From contig CAJTLC010000002.1 of assembly GCA_910576995.1 (NCBI GenBank), forward strand, positions 97,941 to 161,940: a DNA stretch of 64,000 nt, written 5' to 3'. The notes beneath the pieces were generated by a model, which was given only the letters and a program-made list of their open reading frames with translations, was not told the DNA's origin and did not search any database. Both the position numbers and the translations under genes were made by a program. Position 1 is the first letter of the stretch. Each line of letters starts with the position of its first letter. This stretch comes from an uncultured Ruminococcus sp. (lineage in GTDB: Bacteria; Bacillota; Clostridia; Oscillospirales; Ruminococcaceae). Below are positions 26,981 to 35,166 of the stretch, piece by piece.

Positions 26981-27138
26981 TTACAGCCGGCTGTTTTCGC
27001 AGTCGGCTTTTGTTTATATTTCACAAAAACTTTCATCATTCATCAAATCCGATATATTAATATTTGAACCAATTAAATAGTCATCTTCGTAAAAATGTAA
27101 AATAAATGTGAAAGTTTTGTGAAAAATAGCCAAACAGG

Positions 27139-27167
27139 TTGACAAATATTCATCACAATGCTATAAT
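27139..27167 (+). promoter_or_regulatory. Promoter of the MacB-like transporter
   Basis: TTGACA at 27139-27144, 17-bp spacer, TATAAT at 27162-27167; gene start at 27203. A T-poor hairpin CAGCCGGCTG-like region at 26983-27007 precedes it and may end prs transcription. Confidence 0.75.
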
Positions 27168-27202
27168 TTAAGTTGTTAAAATTTATGAAAGGAACTCATA
27201 AT

Positions 27203-30166
27203 ATGCTCCAACTTAAAGATGTCGTTAAAACATACGGCAGCGGCGACAATATTATAAAAGCCCTTAACGGCATAAGCATTACTTTCCGCGAAAATGAATT
27301 TGTAGCTATACTCGGTCATTCGGGCTGCGGTAAAACTACCATGCTCAACATCATAGGAGGTCTCGATCATTATACATCGGGCGACCTCATCATCAACGGC
27401 GTATCGACAAAAAAATATAAAGACCGCGACTGGGACGCTTACCGTAATCATTCTATCGGATTCGTATTCCAAAGCTATAACCTCATCCCCCACCAGACAG
27501 TTCTTTCCAATGTGGAACTCGCTCTCACTATTTCGGGAATCTCAAAATCCGAAAGAAAAAAGCGCGCTAAAGAAGCCCTCGAAAAAGTAGGTCTCGGAAA
27601 CCAGCTTAATAAAAAGCCGAATCAGATGTCAGGAGGTCAGATGCAGCGTGTTGCAATAGCGCGTGCGCTTATAAATAATCCTGACATTCTTCTTGCCGAC
27701 GAACCTACCGGCGCGCTGGACAGCGAAACTTCAATTCAGGTAATGGAGCTTCTTAAAGAGATTGCCAAAGATAAGCTTGTAATCATGGTTACTCATAACC
27801 CCGAACTTGCCACTGATTACGCAAACCGAATCGTAAAAGTCAAAGACGGTACTATAATTGATGACAGCAACCCCTATATTCCCGAAAAAACAGACGCTGA
27901 AAAGCCCTCTGAAAAGAAACGCGTTTCAATGTCCTTCGGAACGGCTGTTTCCCTTTCAATGAATAACCTAATGACGAAAAAAGGACGCACGATCCTTACA
28001 GCTTTTGCCGGTTCTATCGGCATTATCGGTATTGCGACCATTCTTTCACTCTCTTCTGGAATCAATAATTACATAAACGATATACAGGAGGAAACGCTTT
28101 CTTCCTATCCGATACAAATAAATCGTGAAAACGCCGATACCACTGCTATAATGTCATCGATGATGGAAACGCAGAAAGAATACGAATCCAAAGAATTCGC
28201 CAACGACAAGCTTTATTCCAATACAACCATTTACGATATTTTCAATAATATGAATTCCTCTGCCAAACAGGTCAATAACATGAAGGATTTCAAAACTTTC
28301 CTTGACAACAACGAAGATATCGCAAAATATTCCACCGCGCTTTCTTACAGTTACGACGTTCCCATAAATATTTACACAGAAGCGCCCGACGGCGAAATAA
28401 TCAAGGCGGATTTTATGGATCTCTATGTCGGCGCTTTCGATATGGGCAACAGCGCTATGGTCAACAATATGATGGGAAGTTCCATGGCAGGCGCAGAAAT
28501 GTCAATGATGGGATTTCAGGTTCTCGAAGAACTTCTTCCGAATGAGGACGGCAAGGGCGTCAACGATATTGTTAAAGAACAGTATGAAGTTGTTGCAGGC
28601 GAATGGCCTGACAGCTATGATGAAGCTGTGGTTGTTCTTACTAAGAATAACGAGATACCGGATTTCATTCTTTATACGCTCGGTCTGAAAGATCCTGATC
28701 TTTTCGGCGAACATATTAAGGCCGTTATGAACGATTCGGTCATTGAAGATTACGGGCAGACAGAATGGGAACTTGATGAACTCCTAAATAAAAAATTCAA
28801 GATGATCCTCCCATGCGAAACTTACCAGTACAACGATGGCGAATCTACGGCTGTAGATCTTATGGCTTCTGAAACTGGCGTGGACTATCTGTTTACATCA
28901 AACGACGTCGGCACGGATATAAAAATCGTGGGATTCGTACGACCGGGCGAAGACGTTTCAAACGGTATGATTTCCGGATATATAGGATATACCGCGGAAC
29001 TTACGGAATATGCCGTTAACAAGACGAATGAGAACGTGCTTGTTAAGGCTCAGGCTGAAGATACCGAAAACGATCTGCTCAGCGGCATGAAATTTATGAC
29101 CGACGATTATGTTGAGCCGACTCCTGAAGAAAAAGCCGAAACTGCAAAAGCTTATATCAAGGCTGCTGATACCTCCCAAAAAGCCGATATTTACCGCTTT
29201 ATCAAATCTCAGCCCGATCCAGCGCAACTTCAGGCTCAGCTTGACGCGGCGATGAAAGATTTCGATAAAAAAGAATTCATTGATCAGATCAAAGCAAATT
29301 ATGCCGAAGAAATCGGCGTTAATGCAGAACAGATCGAATCATATGTCAACTCTATGTCGGACGAGGAACTTCAAGGTTTTGCACGCGAAGCTATGGCGGC
29401 TCAGATCACGGAACAATATGCGGCTCAGGTTCAGCAGCAGCTTGCCTCAAGCAGTAACGACGACCTTGCAAAAGCTTTAAGCGCTGAAAAGATTTCCGTT
29501 GACACATATGCGCTCGTATGCGACGAGTATACTCCAGAAAAAATTTCGGATTACTCTCATGAAGATATTATGACAAAGCTTGGCACAGCCGATCTTTCTG
29601 ACCCGTCGTCTATCAGAATTTTCGCTAATTCTTTTGAAAACAAAGACGAGATCGCCAACATAATCAAATATTACAACAAGGGCAAGGACGAAAAAGACGT
29701 CATTCATTACACCGATATCGTTGCGCTGCTCATGTCGTCTATCACAAGCATTATCACAGGTATTTCTTATCTGCTTATCGCTTTTGTCGGAATTTCGCTT
29801 GTTGTATCATCCATAATGATTGGTATCATCACATATATTTCAGTTCTGGAACGTACCCGCGAGATCGGTATTCTCCGCGCTATCGGCGCTTCAAAACGCG
29901 ACGTTTCCACAGTGTTTAATGCTGAAACCCTGCTGGTCGGACTTTGCGCAGGTATTATCGGTATAGGTTCGACAATACTTATAAATATTCCGATAAATCT
30001 TATAATACACACGGTTACAAGTCTCGATACTCTCTATTCAAGCCTGCCGCCAATCGGTGGAATAATTCTCATCTGCATCAGTATGTTCCTGACATTTATT
30101 GCAGGACTTATCCCGTCAAGAGTTGCTTCAAAGAAAGATCCTGTCGAGGCTCTCAGAACAGAATAA
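27203..30166 (+). CDS. MacB-like ABC transporter, ATPase fused to FtsX-type permease
   Basis: A 987-residue single-chain half transporter. N-terminal ATPase: Walker A GHSGCGKTT at 38-46, signature MSGGQMQRVAIARAL, Walker B ILLADEPTGALDSE. One membrane helix follows near residue 265-290 (TILTAFAGSIGIIGIATILS), then a very large extracytoplasmic domain of about 550 residues. Three C-terminal helices with the FtsX/MacB signature (ERTREIGILRAIGASKRDV) end the protein. Such proteins act as mechanotransmitters exporting peptides or lipoproteins, or as resistance or sensing pumps. ATG 27203 follows AAAGGA. Monocistronic, with its own promoter and terminator. Confidence 0.9.
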   Translation: MLQLKDVVKTYGSGDNIIKALNGISITFRENEFVAILGHSGCGKTTMLNIIGGLDHYTSGDLIINGVSTKKYKDRDWDAYRNHSIGFVFQSYNLIPHQTVLSNVELALTISGISKSERKKRAKEALEKVGLGNQLNKKPNQMSGGQMQRVAIARALINNPDILLADEPTGALDSETSIQVMELLKEIAKDKLVIMVTHNPELATDYANRIVKVKDGTIIDDSNPYIPEKTDAEKPSEKKRVSMSFGTAVSLSMNNLMTKKGRTILTAFAGSIGIIGIATILSLSSGINNYINDIQEETLSSYPIQINRENADTTAIMSSMMETQKEYESKEFANDKLYSNTTIYDIFNNMNSSAKQVNNMKDFKTFLDNNEDIAKYSTALSYSYDVPINIYTEAPDGEIIKADFMDLYVGAFDMGNSAMVNNMMGSSMAGAEMSMMGFQVLEELLPNEDGKGVNDIVKEQYEVVAGEWPDSYDEAVVVLTKNNEIPDFILYTLGLKDPDLFGEHIKAVMNDSVIEDYGQTEWELDELLNKKFKMILPCETYQYNDGESTAVDLMASETGVDYLFTSNDVGTDIKIVGFVRPGEDVSNGMISGYIGYTAELTEYAVNKTNENVLVKAQAEDTENDLLSGMKFMTDDYVEPTPEEKAETAKAYIKAADTSQKADIYRFIKSQPDPAQLQAQLDAAMKDFDKKEFIDQIKANYAEEIGVNAEQIESYVNSMSDEELQGFAREAMAAQITEQYAAQVQQQLASSSNDDLAKALSAEKISVDTYALVCDEYTPEKISDYSHEDIMTKLGTADLSDPSSIRIFANSFENKDEIANIIKYYNKGKDEKDVIHYTDIVALLMSSITSIITGISYLLIAFVGISLVVSSIMIGIITYISVLERTREIGILRAIGASKRDVSTVFNAETLLVGLCAGIIGIGSTILINIPINLIIHTVTSLDTLYSSLPPIGGIILICISMFLTFIAGLIPSRVASKKDPVEALRTE

Positions 30167-30171
30167 TTTCA

Positions 30172-30200
30172 AATCCCCTTCTTCGCGAAGGGGATTTTTT
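30172..30200 (+). terminator. Terminator of the MacB-like transporter
   Basis: AATCCCCTTC / GAAGGGGATT hairpin closed by TTCGC, then six T, 5 nt after the stop codon. Confidence 0.9.
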
Positions 30201-30218
30201 GTTGTCTTATGTCTTAAT

Positions 30219-32555
30219 TTATGAATATTTCTCCGATAAATATGTGGAAATGCGGTCCTGCATATGCTCCGCACATTCTTCCGCAGTGCATTCTCCATGG
30301 AAAAAGCGGTCAAGCTCTTCATAAGCGATCTCGTAGAATGTAGATTCTGCATATATCTCCTTTTTCGGCGGTTTTGCGTTGTTTATCAATTCATTCACGG
30401 CTTCGTAATCCTCATCGCTGATATCGCCGATCGCAATATTTTCATCTCCGATTTGATATGCCAACCCAACATAATCCGACGGAATTCCCTTACAATTCGT
30501 ATCATCCCAGCTTCTGTCCGTATTTCTGCAACGCTCTTCCTCCATCTTCAATCCCGATTTTGTAACGGGGAAGAAGTAATAATTATTGGTATCGCTATAA
30601 GCTTCGTCGGTAATTCGCGATTTTATAAACTCCCATGCAAGTTCCTTATTCTTCGACGTTTTACATATGAACAGAGGTGTATCGCATCTTACGGTCGCGC
30701 CCTCAACAAACGAAATTGGTTCGCCGCCAAAACTTCCTCTGGTCAGATAAACATAATTTTCATAATTACATATCGATTCATATGAGAAAAGCTCTTTATC
30801 CTCTCTGAATTTTATAGAATCAAGATAACCCAATCGCTTACTTTCTTCCATCCATTCTTCGGATTGATAATATGACTCGTCGTATTCCTTAAATTCTGTC
30901 TCGATCACCTCTGCTTCGTCGCAATATTCAAGATAGCGTACAAAGCTTTCATCTGTAAACCAACACTCCGCTTTCGAAAGATCAGCCCAGTCTGTCCATG
31001 TCACGAAATCGCTTAATCTTCTATATTTAGAATCGTCCCAATGGTCTCTTTCGATAGGCGGATCGATCATCAGATCGAGTTTCTTTTCGAAAGACCAATC
31101 CTCAGGTTTTCCGAGATATTTCGTTTTGCCTACCACGCCCATATAAAGACAAAAGCTGTTTCCGAGACTTAAAAGTTTTCCGTCCTGTTCGAAACTTTTA
31201 AGAACGCTCGGAATGAAGAAATCGCGGTTATAAACCTCTTCCTTGTCCATATACGTGTAAAGATCTTCAAATACGTCCATATTTCTAAAATCAATTTCTC
31301 CGAAGCTGTCAAAGCACAATATATCGGGAAGCTGATCTGACAGCACATCCTGCGACAGCTGATCGCATTTTCCCAAACTATCGCTGTCATATTTTCTTTG
31401 CTCAACCATAAAATCATTGCCTGCGTCGTTCCATTTATTTATGTAATTCTCGATGTGAAAATCACCCATATGACCAACGGTTATAGTCTTGATATTTGCC
31501 ATTTCTTCATCGGAACGCGGAATGTATTTCTTGAAATTCACCTTGAATTCAGATGCGTCGTTGTACAAAACCGTCATATTTCCATCGTCCATCATCTTAT
31601 ATCCCTTCGTATGATCGGAATTCACACCCGAAGAGGTAATATCCATAAGCGGAACTATTTCATTGTTATCGGCGCGTATTCCGTAAATCGACGAACGCGT
31701 GCGAATATACAAACTGTACTCCCCTGTTCCCGCAAGCATATCCTGAACGGTTTCATCGAAATCATAGACGGCGTTGTTGAACTCCGACAGCTTGCCTTGA
31801 GCGTCGATATTGCAGAGTTTCATTTTGTCAACTTCATTCTCCTTATACGTCACCGCGCAGACAAGCTTGCCGCTGCCGTCGAGGGCTATAGCTTCAAAAT
31901 CGCCATCTTCGACTGCGAATTCGCCGATATGTTTGCCGTTGTAATCGAACATTTCATAGCTGCCGTTTATGATTGCGATAACGAAATCTTCAGCGGCATA
32001 AACATTATTGATTATCGAACTTATATCAACTTCAAGTCCGAAGTCTTCCACATCAACCGAGGTAAGCAGTTTGCCGTCCGCGGAAAAAGTTTTTATCATG
32101 AATTTGCATTCGGCGGCATCGTTATATTTTGCCATATCATAATCCTCGGGATATTCATAAAGCCCGATCGGAGGAAGATCGCCGTAATCGGCATGATTCA
32201 CAAACACAATGACTCTTCCGTCAGCAAGATTATTGAGACCGTAACTTTTTCCGATGTCAAATTCAGGGAATTCAACGATCTCGAATTCCGTAAAATCCTC
32301 GTTAGTATGCCAGAATTCCGGCGTGCGGGTACTTGTTCCGAGAAGCAGATAATCGTTTCCGCTGTTATATGGCATAAACGTATATATCTGACTCATGTCA
32401 GTGGGAATCTGAAAATTCTCCTTTTTGTACGCCGCAACTTTTAGCTTTTCCGTCGTAAAGCTTTGAAGCTCTTCGCTTTTTTCATTTTTACCGCTGCATG
32501 AAGACGCCGTCGTCATAACAATAAGCGCAAGCAAAAATGCTGTAATCTTTTTCAT
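30219..32555 (-). CDS. Large solute-binding lipoprotein (copy 2)
   Basis: A 778-residue paralogue of the lipoprotein at 20043-22442. Signal peptide with lipidation Cys20 in TTASSCSGK. An N-terminal beta-rich region (about 40-365) is followed by a family-1 solute-binding fold (ANIKTITVGHMGDFHIENYINKW..., DQLPDILCFDS, LAWEFIKSRI). Both paralogues join the halves with a similar sentence (IPRSDEEMANIKTIT here; TPRDPSEFANKKVIT in copy 1). GGAGG precedes ATG. No transporter genes are adjacent; the divergent neighbour is the second sugar-sensor/GGDEF gene. Confidence 0.8.
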   Translation of the reverse strand: MKKITAFLLALIVMTTASSCSGKNEKSEELQSFTTEKLKVAAYKKENFQIPTDMSQIYTFMPYNSGNDYLLLGTSTRTPEFWHTNEDFTEFEIVEFPEFDIGKSYGLNNLADGRVIVFVNHADYGDLPPIGLYEYPEDYDMAKYNDAAECKFMIKTFSADGKLLTSVDVEDFGLEVDISSIINNVYAAEDFVIAIINGSYEMFDYNGKHIGEFAVEDGDFEAIALDGSGKLVCAVTYKENEVDKMKLCNIDAQGKLSEFNNAVYDFDETVQDMLAGTGEYSLYIRTRSSIYGIRADNNEIVPLMDITSSGVNSDHTKGYKMMDDGNMTVLYNDASEFKVNFKKYIPRSDEEMANIKTITVGHMGDFHIENYINKWNDAGNDFMVEQRKYDSDSLGKCDQLSQDVLSDQLPDILCFDSFGEIDFRNMDVFEDLYTYMDKEEVYNRDFFIPSVLKSFEQDGKLLSLGNSFCLYMGVVGKTKYLGKPEDWSFEKKLDLMIDPPIERDHWDDSKYRRLSDFVTWTDWADLSKAECWFTDESFVRYLEYCDEAEVIETEFKEYDESYYQSEEWMEESKRLGYLDSIKFREDKELFSYESICNYENYVYLTRGSFGGEPISFVEGATVRCDTPLFICKTSKNKELAWEFIKSRITDEAYSDTNNYYFFPVTKSGLKMEEERCRNTDRSWDDTNCKGIPSDYVGLAYQIGDENIAIGDISDEDYEAVNELINNAKPPKKEIYAESTFYEIAYEELDRFFHGECTAEECAEHMQDRISTYLSEKYS

Positions 32556-32796
32556 AATTTTTCCTCCTGAAATATTTAATTTTAGTTGTCTTCATTTCAA
32601 AATTTATTCTTACATATACAAGTGAATTTAAACGGCAAAAAAGACGAAATTATTTTCAGATTTTTTTATTTTTGTATATTCGCACAAAATCGCAGTGCCA
32701 TTTTAGTGATTTTGCATAAACATCATAAAATATTCTTTACTTTTTGACATTAATATGATAAAATATAATTGTATAAATCTTATGAGAACGATCTCT

Positions 32797-32955
32797 ACAG
32801 CAATTCCACTTTAAGATAGAGATGAAAGGAGCTGAATAAAAATTTTTCATAGCAAGGCGGAGGAGAAAAGCGGGCTGACGCCAGGTGACGACGACAACGC
32901 AGCTATGAGAAATTTTTATCAGCCAACTCTCCTTTATCTAAAGTGGAATTGCTGT
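32797..32955. repeat. MITE-like palindromic element C1
   Basis: A long imperfect hairpin: the first ~55 bp (ACAGCAATTCCACTTT...TTTTTCATAGC) are nearly the reverse complement of the last ~55 bp. The core GGGCTGACGCC...GACGACGACAACGCA (32872-32901) links it to elements D and E. Its closest relative in the window is C2 at 59408-59560. It occupies the leader of the downstream GGDEF gene and its right arm provides a spurious in-frame ATG at 32905. Confidence 0.8.
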
Positions 32956-32970
32956 AAGGAAGGAACAATT

Positions 32971-34887
32971 ATGCAGCAAACAAAGCTTATAGGCGTATGC
33001 CTTTCAACTGTACACGAAGAAGATCGCTATAACTTCGTAATCGAACTTAATAAACACGCTGTACTCAATGGCTATAAGCTGATTGTATTTAATTCCTGCG
33101 CCGACCTTTATGAAGAAAATCCCGCAACCAATAAAGGTTCTTCGGCAATTTTCAAGCTGATACCTTATGAGTCGCTGTCCGCGTTAGTTATCCTCCCTAA
33201 TATTATGTATGACAGAAAGATCGTTGATGAAGTCGTAAAAAATTGCAGGGAATACAACATTCCCGTCATTTCAGTTGATAAAAAAATAGACGGCTGCCCC
33301 TCAATATCATTCACCGATTCCGATGTATTTGAAAAATTATGCAGTCATGTTATCGAATATCATGGCGCAAGAAATGTATTTTTTGTTGCTGGATTCAAGG
33401 ACAACATATATTCACAAGAGCGCGTAAACGCGTTCAAAAAGGTTCTCACGAATAACGGAATTCCGATTAATGATGATAATATCGGTTACGGCTGCTTCTG
33501 GGAAACTCCAACGATCGAGCTGCTTGATCAATGGTTTGTTATAGAAAAACGCGAAATTCCCGATGCGATCATTTGCGCAAACGATTTTATGGCAATCACG
33601 GTAAGCGGTTATCTTCAAAAAATGGGGGTAAATATTCCCGAAGACTGTATTGTTACAGGATTTGACGGAATTCGCCAAACGGAATATTTGCCGCCGATCA
33701 TCACGACCTGCAAGCATGATTTCGACAAAATGGGGCAGCTTATAGTGGAATTGTTGACGAGAATGATCCGCGGTGAAATTATCAACGATGATTATAAGGT
33801 GAATTTCAGCATTGTTTATTCCCAATCATGCGGCTGTGAAAAAATAAATCCGCAAAGTTCGCGCAGATGTATTCAGGCATTGATCGAAAGCCTGCGATAT
33901 TCCGATGAACGTCAGAAAATGGTATGCAGCGCTCATGCTTCCATTCCAAAAATTGCTGACATTAATTTCCTGCCGAGGATTCTAATGAATCGATTTAAAT
34001 TTGATACCTGCGTTTTTGCGCTTAATGAAAACATTTTCGATCCGCCTGATTTTGGCAGCCGATACAAAGACGATACTCCTTTTAGCGATAGCATAAATAT
34101 TCTTTATCATCGATATGATAAAATCGAATATGAACAATGTAATATTCCGCTGAAAAAGCTTCTGCCGCGATACGATTTGCTTTTAAATTCAGACCGCCCC
34201 ATTGTGGTATGCTGCTCAAATTTCACAGAACAAGTTATGGGTTACTGCGCTTTTCAGCCAACTATCAATATAGACGAATATGAAAAAATGCAGAGTATCA
34301 TGAGTACTATAGGGGCAGCTTTGGGTAGTTTTCACAGCCGTATGCAGATAAAATCAATCAACAGCGAATTGCAGAAACTTTCTCAGCGCGATTTTATGAC
34401 AGGTCTTTTTAACCGCAGAGGCTTTTTTGAAAAACTCGAACGGCGAATTTCAAACGACAGCAATATAGGGACTTCACTTATTATTATTTCCGCTGACCTT
34501 GACGGGCTTAAATATATTAACGATAATTTTGGTCATGCAGAGGGTGACAACGCCATAATTACGGTTGGAAGAGCGCTTTTTGCAAGTTCGATTCAAAATG
34601 AGATATGCGCACGCTTCGGCGGAGACGAATTTTGTACCGCAGTGCTGATACGCGACTGCCCGGCAGAAAAGTTTTATGAAGAATTCAAAAGCAGATTTTT
34701 TGAGTATCTCTGCGATTATAATGCGAAATCAAACAAGCCTTATTCAATAAATGCCAGTATAGGGTATTTTTCAGCGCCTGTCAGCAAAGATTTTAATATA
34801 GACGAAATCATACGTTTAGCTGATGAAAAAATGTACTCTTTCAAGCAATCCCGCAAGCATAAGCAGAACGATACCATGTCCACATAA
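32971..34887 (+). CDS. LacI-type sugar-sensor domain fused to a GGDEF diguanylate cyclase (copy 2)
   Basis: A 638-residue cytosolic protein with the same architecture as 22503-24437. A LacI-like sensor without DNA-binding helix occupies about residues 1-280 (GVCLSTVHEEDRYNFVIELN, DAIICANDFMAITVSGYLQ, TGFDGIRQTEY). A linker/GAF-like region is followed by a GGDEF domain with intact GGDEF at 550-554. The inhibitory RxxD site is absent. ATG 32971 with AAGGAAGGA upstream was chosen; the earlier ATG at 32905 lies inside element C1 and its codons are repeat sequence. It is divergent from lipoprotein copy 2. Confidence 0.85.
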   Translation: MQQTKLIGVCLSTVHEEDRYNFVIELNKHAVLNGYKLIVFNSCADLYEENPATNKGSSAIFKLIPYESLSALVILPNIMYDRKIVDEVVKNCREYNIPVISVDKKIDGCPSISFTDSDVFEKLCSHVIEYHGARNVFFVAGFKDNIYSQERVNAFKKVLTNNGIPINDDNIGYGCFWETPTIELLDQWFVIEKREIPDAIICANDFMAITVSGYLQKMGVNIPEDCIVTGFDGIRQTEYLPPIITTCKHDFDKMGQLIVELLTRMIRGEIINDDYKVNFSIVYSQSCGCEKINPQSSRRCIQALIESLRYSDERQKMVCSAHASIPKIADINFLPRILMNRFKFDTCVFALNENIFDPPDFGSRYKDDTPFSDSINILYHRYDKIEYEQCNIPLKKLLPRYDLLLNSDRPIVVCCSNFTEQVMGYCAFQPTINIDEYEKMQSIMSTIGAALGSFHSRMQIKSINSELQKLSQRDFMTGLFNRRGFFEKLERRISNDSNIGTSLIIISADLDGLKYINDNFGHAEGDNAIITVGRALFASSIQNEICARFGGDEFCTAVLIRDCPAEKFYEEFKSRFFEYLCDYNAKSNKPYSINASIGYFSAPVSKDFNIDEIIRLADEKMYSFKQSRKHKQNDTMST

Positions 34888-34914
34888 AATTATATGGTCA
34901 TGGTATCGTTCTTT
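34866..34914 (+). terminator. Terminator of GGDEF gene 2, overlapping its stop codon
   Basis: 13-bp perfect stem GAACGATACCATG / CATGGTATCGTTC (34866-34878 and 34899-34911). The left arm is coding, and the stop codon at 34885-34887 lies in the loop. Confidence 0.75.
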
Positions 34915-35014
34915 AATATGTATTATTGTACTTCATTTTTGATAATAAGTAGATTATAATGCACAGCAAAATATCAAATACAATATAATATCCAAAATCA
35001 GATATCATTTTCCA

Positions 35015-35043
35015 TTGACATAAAGCTGAAGTTAATGTATAAT
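35015..35043 (+). promoter_or_regulatory. Consensus promoter of a small transcript
   Basis: TTGACA at 35015-35020, exact 17-bp spacer, TATAAT at 35038-35043. No protein gene lies downstream on this strand. Confidence 0.8.
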
Positions 35044-35049
35044 TTTAGA

Positions 35050-35138
35050 CAACTGATGAAACTGCACTTTTCATCAATGTATCCTTTGTATGGACAAATC
35101 AAGATCCGCTGTCAGGCAACAGCGGATCGTCCTTTTTT
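35050..35138 (+). ncRNA. Candidate small RNA of about 90 nt
   Basis: A perfect sigma-A promoter just upstream and a strong terminator hairpin (GATCCGCTGT 35103-35112 / ACAGCGGATC 35119-35128, then T-rich) define a short unit. Near the 5' end TGATGAAA/TTTCATCA forms another stem with a 7-nt loop. An ATG frame from 35057 would run through the terminator and has no ribosome site. It matches no RNA family I recognise; exact ends are inferred. Confidence 0.6.
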
Positions 35139-35166
35139 ATGCGAATAAGTGTTTAAAACTTTCTTT

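Noticed and set aside
31398..32444. 348-codon plus-strand frame
   Set aside because: Antisense to the second solute-binding lipoprotein, with no ribosome site and no recognisable protein features.
35057..35149. 30-codon frame within the candidate small RNA
   Set aside because: No ribosome site and the frame reads through the terminator hairpin, so a peptide is unlikely.
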